From NCBI RefSeq assembly GCF_017654505.1, contig NC_054536.1:36689470-36753469 (forward strand): a DNA stretch of 64,000 nucleotides, written 5' to 3'. The DNA is from Polyodon spathula. Its lineage: Eukaryota; Chordata; Actinopteri; Acipenseriformes; Polyodontidae. Both the position numbers and the translations under genes were made by a program. A model generated the notes under the pieces. The model was not told where the DNA came from, searched no databases, and saw only the letters and a list, made by a program, of their open reading frames with translations. Shown here one piece after another: positions 12,722-24,839 of this stretch (the first letter of the stretch is position 1; every line of letters starts with the position of its first letter).

Positions 12722-13987
12722 GTCTAGAAATTTCTCAAAAACAAAGAATTTTAGGAAAAATCTTTTGTAGCAAAAGTTTTGCTTTTGTGGATGAGGAAAA
12801 AAGAGTTACAAGAAATAGATGTCTACAATTAAATTATTTCAGCAATTTTTTTTTGGCAAAACTCAAAAAATACTAACTCAAAAGTATTCATATGCTTTGA
12901 TGCTATGACAGTATTATCTGCAAGGTGCTAGAATTTTCAATATGATCATGCAGAACCTGTTAAAGAGTAAAAAGGGGTTATTATGGGAAAAAGTCACTAT
13001 TGGAAAGAGATAGCAAAGAGCTATCTGAAGACCTTAGGCAGAAAATGATTTATTGTCATAAAGCTGGAGAAGGATACAAGAAGATTTCCAAGCATTTGAG
13101 CTACCTGATTTCAACTATTGTTTCTATTATCAAGAAGTAGAAGACTCATCGTACTGTCACAACACTCCCTCCAAATGGAAGAAAGAAGGTTCTTCACCAA
13201 GAACAAATAGAAGAATAGTGAGGAAGATTAATAACAATCAAAGATTGATTGCTAAAAATATATTCAAAGTGAATTGGCTGCAAAGGGGACTGGATTTTCC
13301 ATTTCAACAATAGGTTGACTATTGTGTGGTGAAGGTCTCAAAGGTCGAAGGAAAAAGCCACTCTTGAGAAAATGTCACAAAGACAATCACTTAAAGTTTA
13401 CAAAACTTTACAAAGGTTTTGTGGAGTGATGAAACAAAAATCAAGTTATTTGGTCATGCTCATAGTCGTTACATTTGGAGAAAGTCTGGTGAGGCGTACA
13501 AAGAAAACCATACCTACTGTCAAGCATGGAGGTGGTAATATCCTTCTATGGGACTGTTTCTCCTATAATAGCATAGAAAATTTTGTTCTAATAAATGGTA
13601 AAATGGATTCCATAGCATACCATAAAATATTGACTAATCATCTGAAACCCTCTACTACAAAACTCTGAAGTGCAACTGGACGTTCCAACACTGGTTAAAG
13701 AATAAAATCAAGGTTCTGGAATGGCCTAGTCAAAGTCCCGATCCAAATCTGATTGAGAATCTTTGGTATGAGTTGAAGAAGGCTGTGCACAAGAGAAGTC
13801 CTCTTAATTTTAATGAACTGGAACAATTTTTGGAGTTCTGCAAAAAAAAAATACTGAAATAAATAACTGTAGACTTCTATTTCTTCTAACTTTTTTCCTC
13901 ATCCACAAAAGCAAAACTTTTGCTAGAAAATATTTTTCCTAAAATTATTAATTTCCATTGGGGTATGTAAACTTTGGAATACAACTG
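12720..13987 (+). mobile_element. Tc1/mariner-like DNA transposon, copy 5
   Basis: Inverted arms of about 100 bp share the blocks AGCAAAAGTTTTGCTTTTGT and GGATGAGGAAAAAAG near 12768-12810, with their complements near 13890-13945. The right end continues to ACAACTG at 13987, followed by TA. The left end lacks the outermost 25 or so bases and joins a TA array directly. A plus-strand transposase relic lies inside. Confidence 0.88.
12983..13855 (+). pseudogene. Tc1-type transposase (copy 5, degenerate)
   Basis: Starting from ATG at 12983 (MGKSHY), the recognisable helix-turn-helix text KAGEGYKKISKH appears near 13060-13100. A central open stretch at 13372-13668 contains the first catalytic region and the conserved TVKHGGGN block. 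The late block [19 protein letters not shown] is near 13735-13790. Several stops and frame changes interrupt it, and the second-aspartate block (QDNDPKH) appears to be deleted. It is inactive. Confidence 0.88.
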
Positions 13988-14003
13988 TAATTATATCTAT
14001 ATC

Positions 14004-14051
<48 letters not shown>
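13988..14051. repeat. (TA)n(GA)n compound microsatellite
   Basis: A TA-rich run with TATC interruptions, followed by about 15 GA units at 14021-14051, immediately right of Tc1 copy 5. Confidence 0.95.
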
Positions 14052-14054
<3 letters not shown>

Positions 14055-14249
14055 CAAATGTACTTTTGTTATATTGGAAAATCATATATTCATAATGTTA
14101 ATGTGAATGAGCTCTAATCATAATAATCTAATTTAGCTAACCAGTGCTGACTGAAGTAATGTAGTTATATTAAAAATAAAAGCATGATTTATATATAGCA
14201 TAGCAATATTTGGCATACAACAAAATTCCTATTGCAAAAGTGCTGCATG

Positions 14250-14567
14250 ATTACACCGTGTAACAAATTATTATTATTATTTTGTTCCTGGGTAGTAAGT
14301 GTTATTTCCTAATTGCTTATGCCTCAAAAGTATAGAAAATGGCTATTATTCCCCACAAACTTTGGTTTTGTAACCAGGACAGTGATATTTCAAAATATCA
14401 CTATTTCCAATGGGAAAACGGGCAAATGTGTGTCTTTTTGTTCACATAAAGTAAAATAAAATCAACATATGAATCCAAATTAACATGTATTTATACTAAA
14501 GTAATACAAAAATGACTACAAAAGATTTAGAAGGGAGTAGTTTTTCAAGATTTACAATTACACTGTT
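14250..14567. mobile_element. long-inverted-repeat MITE (copy 2, one arm)
   Basis: About 300 bp matches 7340-7660 almost base for base, including TTGTTCCTGGGTAGTAAG and GTGATATTTCAAAATATCAC. The copy stops where the second arm would begin, so it cannot form the long hairpin. An ATT run near 14268-14281 replaces part of the T-rich start. Confidence 0.85.
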
Positions 14568-14857
14568 ATTAACTTGAATAAAAACACTGTATTAAATTGG
14601 AACTGGGCTGTGTTACACTAGCATATAGTTTTTAATACAATTGTTTCATTTTTCAGTTTGAATATATATTATAGTAATAAAGTTAAATGGAGAACTGCAC
14701 CCTGGAATAATCAATTAGGTCTCTGTGTGTTTCTAAATCCGCTTTTATTGCATGCTACACAAACAGTAACAAGTTTGCTATATCAAGGGGAATATTCTAA
14801 ATGAGGGGTTGCAGATACACTGACAGATAGTATGCCATCTTCTTTACTTTTAAACAG

Positions 14858-15014
14858 TATACATTGTGCCGAGAAACCCATAGCAGATGCTGCAAAGCTC
14901 TGCTGGCTCTTTCACAGAACACAGCTTTCTGGAACTCCTGGTGTCATCATTACAGTCTTCCTCTATCGGCATACTTATCTGCTCCTTGACAATACTCTAC
15001 ATATACTTGTTCAG
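14858..15014 (+). CDS. candidate exon C of the same membrane-protein gene, with frame lesions
   Basis: A strong acceptor (CTTTACTTTTAAACAG, AG at 14856-14857) and a good donor (GTAAGC at 15015) bracket 157 bp. The reading starts IHCAEKPIADAAKLCWLFHR (from 14859) and runs through TQLSGTPGVIITVFL. It then makes best sense one base later as IGILICSLTILYIYLFR (from 14965), a hydrophobic helix. The first codon phase does not match the end of exon B by one base. Two single-base shifts relative to an intact coding exon are therefore implied. This suggests a decaying paralog or sequence errors. It is unlikely to be chance, because both frames are strongly protein-like. Confidence 0.5.
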
Positions 15015-15760
15015 GTAAGCAAAACCATCACATTTTCATTCTGATATTTCATAATAAATGGTTCTAATTTATTTTAAAGTTGATAAGGTAATATTTGTAT
15101 TGACAGTTGTCTCTCTGCCTCCTATGGTATAGCCCTTCCCCTACTGTAGCCATGTTAGAATCATTGTGTGTATTGTCTGTGCTCTTTTAAACTGATTAGT
15201 CTTCTTGGACAACAGTCCTTGATTACATGCAATTGCACCTTGAGATAATGATGATCAGATGTGTCAGGCAACCAATCTCAAGCATCTTTCAACATCAAAA
15301 TGAAGGTGGAAGTAAATAGTGACAATGCTATTTAAAATAGACCATGGGCCCAGTTCTGATGAATGCTAAAAAATGAAAGGCAACATGCAAATTGAAAAAT
15401 GTTTGCATTGTGCCCTGCCATATCTCCCTTCTTGTGATCTTGAACAGAGAAAAGGCTAGCTGCTGGCATGATTGGTTAGTATTGTAGGAGGCAGAAAGGG
15501 TTAGAAAATTCATCAACAGAAAAATAGATTGATTTTGTAGAAATTAATGGGTAAAGGGCTGAACTGCAGTTTGTAACCCTGATATTAAACTGTAAATGCA
15601 TTACATACAATAATATTTACAATGTTATAGCAACCTTCTAAAGATCAGTCTTGAAGAATATAGTCACCCGAGTCTAACTATCCTAAAACAAGGAGGTTCT
15701 TAATTGCTTTTGAACAATACTGTCAGCAATGATTGTTTTGAAAACTTGTTATACAGTCGT

Positions 15761-15766
<6 letters not shown>
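15015..15766. other. no gene seen (putative intron)
   Basis: Unique-looking AT-rich DNA after candidate exon C. No exon with good splice sites is apparent. Confidence 0.4.

Positions 15767-15828
<62 letters not shown>
15766..15828. repeat. (TA)n microsatellite
   Basis: About 31 TA units, with no transposon recognisable on either side. Confidence 0.97.
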
Positions 15829-15829
<1 letters not shown>

Positions 15830-16754
15830 AATACCTACTTATGGACAAAAAAAGATCGTTAAATAAACCTCTGTAAGTAATATTACAGTATATGTAATCT
15901 TGATAAGGTCTACATTTAGTCATAAGGTCACATTACAGTGTGCTTCCTTTGGATTTATCTGGGCCTCTTTTAGGAAATATGATAAGTGAATAATAAGACG
16001 TTTTAGTTTCTGGTCAACATGTCTTTTGATGGAGAGATCTCTGATTACTCACTTCCTCAGCTGTCATACAAACCAAAAATGTATTTAAACCTGTAAAAAA
16101 TACTGACAGATTTAAAAACTGCTAGACCTTGACCTGTACATCGTTTGCTAGATTAGTTTATGATCATATCGTACCTAGTATAGAATCAAAATAGATGTGA
16201 TTAATACATTCTCAAATAGTACTAATTAGTGTTAGTAACAATAACTTTTTCATAAATAATCTTAATTGAAATCTATGCGCAAAATATTAAGATCACATTT
16301 TTGTGTGCAGCATGTATCACATTTAACTAAATGGCAAATATTAAAACTTGAGCCACGCATAATGGCTTCTGCCACTCATCGTGCAGTGAGTTATCGCACA
16401 TGTAGGGCAGGGAGCTGAAGAGAGTTGATGAATTTATGGATTACACATTCCTATTGGCTGTCATCAAGAACTGTGACATAGTGTGTGACCTAGTTCTAAA
16501 AAGAAAAAGCTTCAGGCAATATGTATAGATAGAATGAACTGTTATCCTTCTTCTTAATTACATTTTAGGCAGCCCTGATACATCAGAATCAAAACATTTG
16601 ACTGATTTCTTATCAGTAACTTAACAAATAAAGAGCATATGACGTGACACCGATACCAGCGTTATTGCATTAAAATGATTGCAATGTAAAAAAAAAAACA
16701 TTTCACTTCGTAATAAAAGGGCTGGTGACTCAAGTCCTGTGAATTGCCTTCTAA

Positions 16755-16860
16755 TACAATACAATTAACATTTCTATAGTGCCTTTTATCACAAGGATCC
16801 CAAAGTGCTTCACACACAGAAAAATAAATTAAAATCTACAAATTAAGAGATACAAAATTT
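16755..16860. repeat. interspersed repeat resembling a fish LINE/SINE 3' tail
   Basis: The block containing TATAGTGCCTTTTATCACAA and GGATCCCAAAGTGCTTCACA resembles the conserved tail of widespread fish retroposons. No coding part is visible. A solo LTR lies about 110 bp to its right. Confidence 0.5.
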
Positions 16861-16969
16861 GCTTTTAATTGTAACATTTGAAAAACTAAGATAAAAACCT
16901 AGTTTATAAAAATAAAACCAGCCTAAAAACCAAAAAATATTGTATAATTGTAAAATTAGAAAAACTAAG

Positions 16970-17296
16970 TGTGGCAGGCTGGCAAGTGGATAGAGGCCCA
17001 GAGACAGTCTGAAGTTCAAAAACAAACTCACAAAAATAAAGGTTTCCAGGCTGGGTAATGCCTTCACTGGAACCAAAAAAACCCACCAAAAACCCACCAA
17101 CCTGCTTCCTCAGCTCCCTCCCCTCAAATGAGAAGCAGAGGCCTCCTTTTATGTCAGGTGGCTGGCCGCTGATTGATCATTAATTAAACTAATCATCTAA
17201 TCAACCCCAGCCACCTGAACACAATGAACCCAGGCAGGTAGGGGAATTAACCCCATCCCTGCCAATTTAAAAAGGGCAGAGCTTTGCTCTGCCACA
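16970..17296. mobile_element. solo LTR, 327 bp, 5-bp target duplication CTAAG
   Basis: The element begins TGTGGCAG and ends CTGCCACA, the TG...CA termini of an LTR. It is flanked by a perfect 5-bp duplication, CTAAG, at 16965-16969 and 17297-17301. There is no internal retroviral or Gypsy coding sequence, so this is a single LTR left by recombination. A TATA-like ATAAAAGG on the minus strand (near 17147-17154) suggests minus orientation, but an AATAAA on the plus strand at about 17035 leaves this open. Confidence 0.85.
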
Positions 17297-17399
17297 CTAA
17301 GATTTAAAAAAAAGCCAATTTGTAAAAACAGAACAATTAAAACCAGTATAGTAACAGACTGTCAATCAAAACACAAATTCGCAAATGTAGACAGATTGT

Positions 17400-17650
17400 C
17401 TATCTGGAGGCGGGACGCAGAGCCAGCGCTCTGGCAGTAGGTCAGTGTTTAGGTGACGCGATTACTCTGCTGTGAGATGTGATAAAGGCGTAATTTCGTG
17501 AGCCCGAACAGTCATCAAACTGAACTGGACCACCAGATTTGGCGAGACCGTTCCACCTTCCTGTCGTGGAATGTGTTCTGCTTGTTTGGTTGAACAGCCC
17601 GGTCTGCTCGAGGAGCAGTTCCACACAGTGAAACATGGTGGAGCCCCGCT
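17400..17650. other. GC- and CpG-enriched segment
   Basis: This 250-bp stretch is much richer in GC and CpG than its surroundings, with CGGGACGC, GTGACGCG and several CG pairs. It could be a small CpG island or an exon, or part of an unknown repeat. The minus strand has a 78-codon open frame (17442-17678) that I do not recognise. It is directly followed by a Tc1-type MITE. Confidence 0.35.
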
Positions 17651-17989
17651 GGTACGAATATGGACAAAAGTTTTGCATTGCCTACATATCTTTTTTTTTT
17701 TTTTGATAGAGACATAATTTTTTTGATGTTTTATTTAACATCATGTAATCAAAGAAACATAACGATATCGTAAAAGTCTACTGGAAGCCATAATAGTTGT
17801 ACAGTAGTATTTAAGACCTGTTGGATATTGAAATGTTTTTAAATTGTTGTTGTTGTTTAGTTAAGTATGGAAAACTGCAAGCGGTATGTAATTCAATATG
17901 TTAACGTACCATCATTCCACAGGCGTCACTGGACTCTGTGAAGCAAAATTTAGGGAGATGCTAAACTTTTGGCCATAGCTGTGCTGCTA
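17650..17989. mobile_element. small Tc1-type non-autonomous element (about 340 bp)
   Basis: The left end contains TATGGACAAAAGTTTTGCAT (17660-17679) and the right end the near-complement TGCTAAACTTTTGGCCATAG (17959-17978). Ends of this kind are common in Tc1-related fish elements. There is no transposase, and the interior is AT-rich unique sequence. Confidence 0.65.
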
Positions 17990-19660
17990 ATTCACTGTAT
18001 TCTAATAGATAAATTACAACTGTACAAGCAAAACTGGCAAAATACAATAAACGTTGCCTCGATTTACAATGGTCTTTTACTGTATAGCAAGATTTTTTTG
18101 TATGATATTAATGTTATAGTTTATTACATATGATGTAACTACTGCTTTGGACTTTGTCTAAAAAAATAATCACAAAGCACAAACAGCATCCCCAAATCAC
18201 TGTCAGCCATGATGCTAGATTTCGCGAAAAGGCTAAAACCTGTTCCTGTTCCACATCGAACAAGCTCAACACGTTGGAGTCTGCCTCCTGAAATTCCGAC
18301 TTAACTGATGGTCAAAATTCAATATTAAAAAAAAAAAATACACGCTTTTGGGATATATTGTTTAAGTGTGTTGATGGAATGACGTTTTTTCCCTCATGAG
18401 TTGTAACAAATGTATTTGTACTGTGCGCAGGGCTTTGAGATGCACACGTGTGAACGTTTTCATACTAACCTTTTTACTTGATAACATTAATTTAAAAATC
18501 CAATTGATTCTTATGATTAATACGTTTTTGTGACTAATTTAAAGCTATTAATATTTTTGTTGCTTGACTGATTACTGTCTTGTTCACAGTGATCTTAAAA
18601 TAATGTTAGCACATGTTTTGTTGAAAAAAAAAAAAAAAAAAAAACGTTTTTGACTGATTCAGATTATTTAAAATCATGCAAAATCTATTTTCCCTGCCGT
18701 GGATCAAAACTGAAAGATCAGACAGAGCCTGGGACACACCTACTTTTCGTTGATATATTTGCTTTGAAATATGCGCTATATCTAGACTCAGATGACTCAA
18801 ATATAGAATCGTTTAAAATCATCAAAACGTGTAAGCTACATGTATGAGTAATATTACAGAAATATGTCTCACCTTTTTTCCCCCCACACTATTTTGGCAG
18901 TTTGAATCATTTGGTTTTTCATGTAGTTTTCTTTTAGGGAGAGAAATTCGCCTTTCAAATTCAAATGACCTAATTAATATTAAAATACGGGAGGGTGTAT
19001 TTAAATATTTCTGTCTGAGTTCCAATTTGGCCTTTGTATGATGACTGGTATGTGATATCTTTCGTTTATTTATTTATTTATTTATTTATTTATTGCAAGG
19101 GACTACATCTTTTTTTTTATTTGTAGTAGTTTCAGAATATTTTTATAGCCTTGCTTGTAAAAACTAAACTATAAAGCACTATCATTTTATGAGTCTAACG
19201 AAAAGGTTTTTAAACCCCTCGTACTATATGCTTATTTTTTTCCTATTTGGTCAAAGAAGCTTGCCAAGGATACTTCGAGAAGATCTCAGTTGTTAATAAA
19301 GAAATGCTTGGTACAATCTTTAATTGTAGTAGAAAGTCGTTCTGGGTTACGTCACAAACGGGATCCTCTTTGCTGAAATCTCGTGAACATAAGGTATGTT
19401 TCCATTAAAAAAACAAAAAACAAACAATTGGTCAGTTTGCACAGTTTTTTAGCATAAGGCGGCGATTTACCCACCGTTTTTGTCCATAACATGTTTTGGT
19501 CGCGCACTTCCTCTAGTGTGATGAATCTCTGTGGTAACTTCATACTACTTCACATTCTCACGACAATGGAGAGAAACTTTTGAGTTTCTAAACTGGATGG
19601 AAACCATGCCTATGTTCAGTGCAGAAGATAGTTGTAAATTCACTTCCCGCCCAACACAAT
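17990..19660. other. no gene seen; scattered short repeats
   Basis: It contains an A20 tract near 18624-18643 and a (TTTA)n run at about 19064-19094. Between 18205 and 18300 there is a mildly CpG-rich block with short ATG-led open frames on both strands, too short to support as genes. Confidence 0.4.
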
Positions 19661-19667
19661 ATGCTGG

Positions 19668-19671
19668 AAAA

Positions 19672-19745
<74 letters not shown>
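19668..19745. repeat. (A)n(TA)n microsatellite
   Basis: Thirteen A residues followed by about 32 TA units. Confidence 0.97.
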
Positions 19746-19747
<2 letters not shown>

Positions 19748-22700
19748 AGCAAAACTCTTGTCAGAGTAAGTTCCCGGTAGTTTGACAACATATTGAGTTA
19801 AAAGATCCGTACTAAACCGCTGGGATTTTTCCCTTCCCACCCACCCCCCCCCCGCTGATTATGTGGAATACACGACCACAGAACTTGATGACATGGTCAC
19901 GGTCTTCGTTGTTATAGGGTTACCCTAATGATGTCGTGCCAATACCGAGTGTGTTTGACGACTACACAAATTATTTCAAAATTATTATTTTTGGTAAGAA
20001 ATTAAAAAATAGCGAGTGGTTTTACCAACATTTATCCCGTGTGAATCTATTTCAATCAAACTATTTTTGGGGAATTTGACGTTTAATGAGCTTTACTGAT
20101 TAAAATTGAAAAGCAGCAAGCCTCATTGTAATGCAGGTGTCTTTGAGAGAGGATAAAGTAGCAGCCCTGTTAAATAAATACATAAATAAAAGTATTATTT
20201 TTATAAATTTAATGAATACAACACATTTGTAAAAGCAAGTGCAGCTGGAACTATTGTCTAAGCATGGTTTTGGAAAGAAATGGTCAGTAAAGCAACGAAG
20301 ATACAGTATGTTCTTGAAGTGTTTGGGTACTTGATAAGCTAAAATAAAATAGGTTAATACAGATGTGATGTAGGATGTATAACTTGATTTTACTTACTGG
20401 TGCACTGTTAATTATTACTTTTTTAAATCCACCCGGTGGTTCACACTGTTACTACTGGAATTTACTTTAGTAGTATATCTGTATGTTGGTGTATTTTGAC
20501 ATTGTACTTAAACTGACTTGAGCCAATTATTTTGACAATTTGAAAAACGTTTAACTAAAAAAGTATTTTATGCACACAAAAAAAGGTTTTCCTAAAATTT
20601 AAGTCTCAAAAAGCAGGGAACGGCTTTTACAGCAGTGCGACCTACACAATGATGTTTATGATAAACATTGTTATTAGCTACAAGCCAAGTTTAATTGAAA
20701 GAGAAAATATTAATGTTATAATCCATAATAAAATCACTGATTAGAGAAACTTTTTTAGACAGAGCTCTAAATTAAGCCAGGCGGAGATTGGTACAATTAA
20801 GAGCATGTGATTGAGCAGAGGTACTGTAACACACACCTCTGCAATTACTAAATACCAACAAGTAGCACCAGTGGTAACATACGTTAACTTCTATTTTCCC
20901 TGTTTCAGCTCAGTGCACGCCTTTTTAGATTCCCTCCCTTCCCCAGTTCCTAGTTTAAATAATTTGCTAACTGGTTTTCAGTATTTGCAGCTAGCCTACT
21001 TGCTCCTGATCTATTTAGGTGCAGTCCATATTTCTTGCAATATCTTTTTCTTGCCCAGTTATTTATGAATCCCAGCACTTCTTGCACACACCAGCCGTAC
21101 TCATTGCTTGATGTAAAAAGTTAATTGAACCATGCTGAATTGAAGATCACTATGTGAATCTATGTGATTATGTTGTACAGTTTGTGCCCAGTGTACCCAA
21201 ACCCATATAGAAAAATTGAATATATAACACAAATATATGTCATAATATTTCAGATATGTTGTCGGTATGTTGGTGGTTGTATTTTTTGGCCCTGCTATAA
21301 ATTAAATACGCATTAGATAAAGGACCCTATGTTCTTTTCATTAATGGCAGACTTAAGTTTAGTGAATGTGAATACCTGAGTTAAAACTTTGTAAATAAGG
21401 CCCAGGAGGAGTCTTACTGAGCTGAACAACAGCAGATACAAACCCTACCTCCCTTTGTAACTCTACTCTGAGGGATGCTCATTAACATCACTAAATAAAA
21501 CATGCAGTGAAATTAGAAGATGTAGTGTATTTAAAGAACATTGCATTACATACATATATGTCTTTTCAGATGTGTAATAGTTTCTATGGTTCAGACAATC
21601 CCTGCAGCACGTGCTGTTTTAACTTCATCTGCATCTAAATGCTTCACACTGACACTGAATACTGAAAAAAAGTATCATTGTGATCTTGTAATGCTGCACA
21701 GTCATCTATCAAACAGTACAACAAAGATACATTGCTAAATGTTACGTAACCTGGTGCCAGCAGCAATTCTAGAAATGCCACAAGGACAACTGAGAATGTG
21801 AGCTGTGCTTCATGTACACTATAGGATTTGAATCACATATAACTGACAATGTCTCTCAGCAACAGGGTGGATGCTCTAAACCTAAATATGTTGCAAAGAA
21901 ATACAAGTCACACATGTACACACTATGACAGAAAATGTCATTTTATTTGACAATCTGGATGCAAGTTCTTGGGCTGAAATTAGGCAAAAATATTTACTTG
22001 TGGCACTTTTAATAAATTTTCTTGTCGTCTCCTACATTAAACTTAGGAACAGATGCCAGCATTCATATAAGTACTGACAAGTACTAGTGATTTCTTACAA
22101 AACCACATTTTAAAAATGTACGATGAAAAACATGCACTCACACATGATCATTATTACACTTTATATTTTTTTTACTTGGTTTATTGTTTTTTGTCCCTGT
22201 ACAACTTTAACTTGTGAGTTTTATGCTGGTTTTAATTTGTAATATAACTTGTGTAATGTATTTTTAATGCAATGCCTTGGGTCAAGAAGGACATTAAAAC
22301 AAGATTTTGCATTTTAATGCTTTATCACATGTATATGTTTTAAATGAATATAGCCTAAAGATGTGTTGTAATATATGTAGCAAATAGCTAGATTGTTATT
22401 TATACATGAAGATTCACTTTGTGACACTTTTTGGTATATATGTGAAATAACAAATCCTATAAATCCTTTTTAAATTATGCAATGGGTGTGATTTTATATT
22501 GTATTTATGTTAATTAAAGTCTGGGTCTGTTTAAGTGATAATGAAAAACTATGATTATTTAATTATTATTTTTACAGTAGTTGATATCCCATGTGGAATC
22601 TGTACTGTATGTTAGTCTCATCAGGGCAAATAGTATACAAATGTCCTTTCTTAAAGAGGCATTTCTGCTGAATTTAAGACTAAAATGAATGCAATTAAAC

Positions 22701-22957
22701 AAAAAAAATTAAGGGCCAAGGTTTTGCCCTTCATTTTCATCCATTTACAATGCTTTATTTTCACCCTCCTGTCATTTTGTTCTTCATCAGTTCTAGAAAA
22801 TACAGATGTTTAATACAAGGAAGATAAACATCTTCTATTTGTCAAAGGTGCAGTAGCATTGTGAACTGCATGAGGCTGCAGGCTTACCTTTGTACTCAAA
22901 GAACACAAGTTTATGTGTGCAGGACGTCTTAAAACGAACAATTTGTACAATATGATC
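19746..22957. other. no gene seen
   Basis: AT-rich DNA with a C run at about 19840-19853 and no recognisable transposon or exon. The small open frames lack motifs, splice sites and codon bias. Confidence 0.4.

Positions 22958-23020
<63 letters not shown>
22958..23020. repeat. (TA)n microsatellite
   Basis: A TA array with one short interruption near its left end, followed by a T-rich tract. Confidence 0.95.
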
Positions 23021-23024
<4 letters not shown>

Positions 23025-23464
23025 TTATTTTTTTCAGGCTGCATAACGGTGGCTGGATGTTGGATGTTTTTCAGCGTATCCAAAGTGAGGAGGCTAGATT
23101 TTTTGTTCCACTAAATGAGGAGTGGAATTATTAAATTGTGAGATAAGGGAAATACAAACTATGGCCTGGGATCTTACCCTCAGAGACACTGGCAGAGATA
23201 ACCAAGGTTGGTTGCTGGAGGATTCTTGACCATTGGAGGTGCAATGCAACGAAGATGAGGAAGAATTTAGCCCTTGTATTCAATCAATTTGCAGTGGAAA
23301 CTTATTTAAAAAAGCATGAAGTACCTCATACATACATACAGGGAAGTTATTGTCTGTAGATACAGCAGCATTACAGATCCTTGTTTAAACTAAAACCCCA
23401 GGAGTAAGCAGCCTCTTTGGGTGTAACCCTTCTTGACTTCTAATCCTGTAAAGCACAAGACAGC

Positions 23465-23635
23465 CTAACAACATCTTTATTTTATTAGTTACATTTCAGA
23501 AAGCTGAGATATTATCTCAAAGGTCTTTAACTTCAGTCTAATTAGTACAGGATAATTATCCCAAACAGAACCTCAGCTAAGGGTTATAAAGCTTTTTCAT
23601 TTAAAAGTAATGAATTCTTCTTGTGTCTTTTCTGT
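23465..23635. promoter_or_regulatory. candidate conserved noncoding element
   Basis: A high-complexity, repeat-free segment with clustered homeodomain- and GATA-like cores (TCTAATTAGTACAGG, GATAATTATCCC). There is no open frame. The call rests on sequence texture only, since conservation cannot be tested here. Confidence 0.2.
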
Positions 23636-24628
23636 CAGAAAATCATGATGTAGTACAGAAATTCAATAAAAGCTAATCCTAATTTGTCTTTGCAGGTAGA
23701 CAACAGTTTAGCTTCTGTTGTATACTATACACTTTATTACTTTTTTATTGTATTTTTATTAAACATTTTTAAAATCCAGAAAAAAAAAAAAATCTGGCGG
23801 TGCAGACGTTTCTCTTTCATCAGTGTGTCATAGTGGGTAGTGGATCTGATCTTTCCATTTGATATTAATGTAAACCCCGCCCTTTATTTGTGCAGCATTA
23901 CATTTAGTTAATTTTGCAACGTCCACATAATCACTAACTTAAGCGATAATGTAATGTACTATGAGTTTGCCCTTCATCACTAAAATGTATGGTGTCTAAT
24001 TTTAAGTTTGTTTAAATAAATCACTCCAAAATGAGGCCACAGATATAAAGTAGTTTACAGTAAACTAAGCACTAAACAAAAGGCATGTTATATTATAAGT
24101 CTCAGCCTTGTTAGAACATACATGTATCAACCACCCTTACAATGTTGCCAAAAGTGGTCTCTCTCAGAATGCCATTTACATACCAAAATCAATCCATTAA
24201 CCATGTACCTTTTACATATATGTATCACACATTCAAGAAGAGTGCCTAACATTTTGAAGGAAGTGTATTCTTTCCAAGAAACTAAATTCCTTTTTGTTCT
24301 CTAATAATTTAGCATAACCAGAGAGATGGTTTCAGTTAGACATATGCAAAAGTATGTTTGCCACCTTGTTGGCACCACAAAGAATAGCTTCCTAACTCAC
24401 CTGAACTGCAGTTATTGGCCTATTTTCTGCTAATTAAGCACGGACAATGTGTTGTCGTCATGCCTCTAAGGAATAGCTGAATGTATCATTCACAATGTAT
24501 TAACATTTTAGTGTGACTTCCACTGTTGGTTGCAGCCAATTGTATCTGAATAACAAGGGTATACTGTAGGCAAAACCTTAAGCAAATACTGTAGTACATT
24601 GTAAAGATTGCGGAATAACAAAATAACA

Positions 24629-24630
<2 letters not shown>

Positions 24631-24696
<66 letters not shown>
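24631..24696. repeat. (TA)n microsatellite
   Basis: About 33 TA units. Confidence 0.97.
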
Positions 24697-24698
<2 letters not shown>

Positions 24699-24839
24699 TG
24701 TTAAAGTACTCACACCATAAATTAAACGCATATATTATATATAAAAAAAAAAAAAAAAATGTTTATAACCGTAAAACCCAAACAAATGACTAATCTATTT
24801 ATAAAGCTAATAGCTTTAGGCAAATGCCTCGCTACATAT

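Noticed and set aside
17442..17715. Minus-strand open frames over the CpG-rich segment
   Set aside because: Two overlapping frames, neither with a known domain; part of the region is a Tc1-type MITE.
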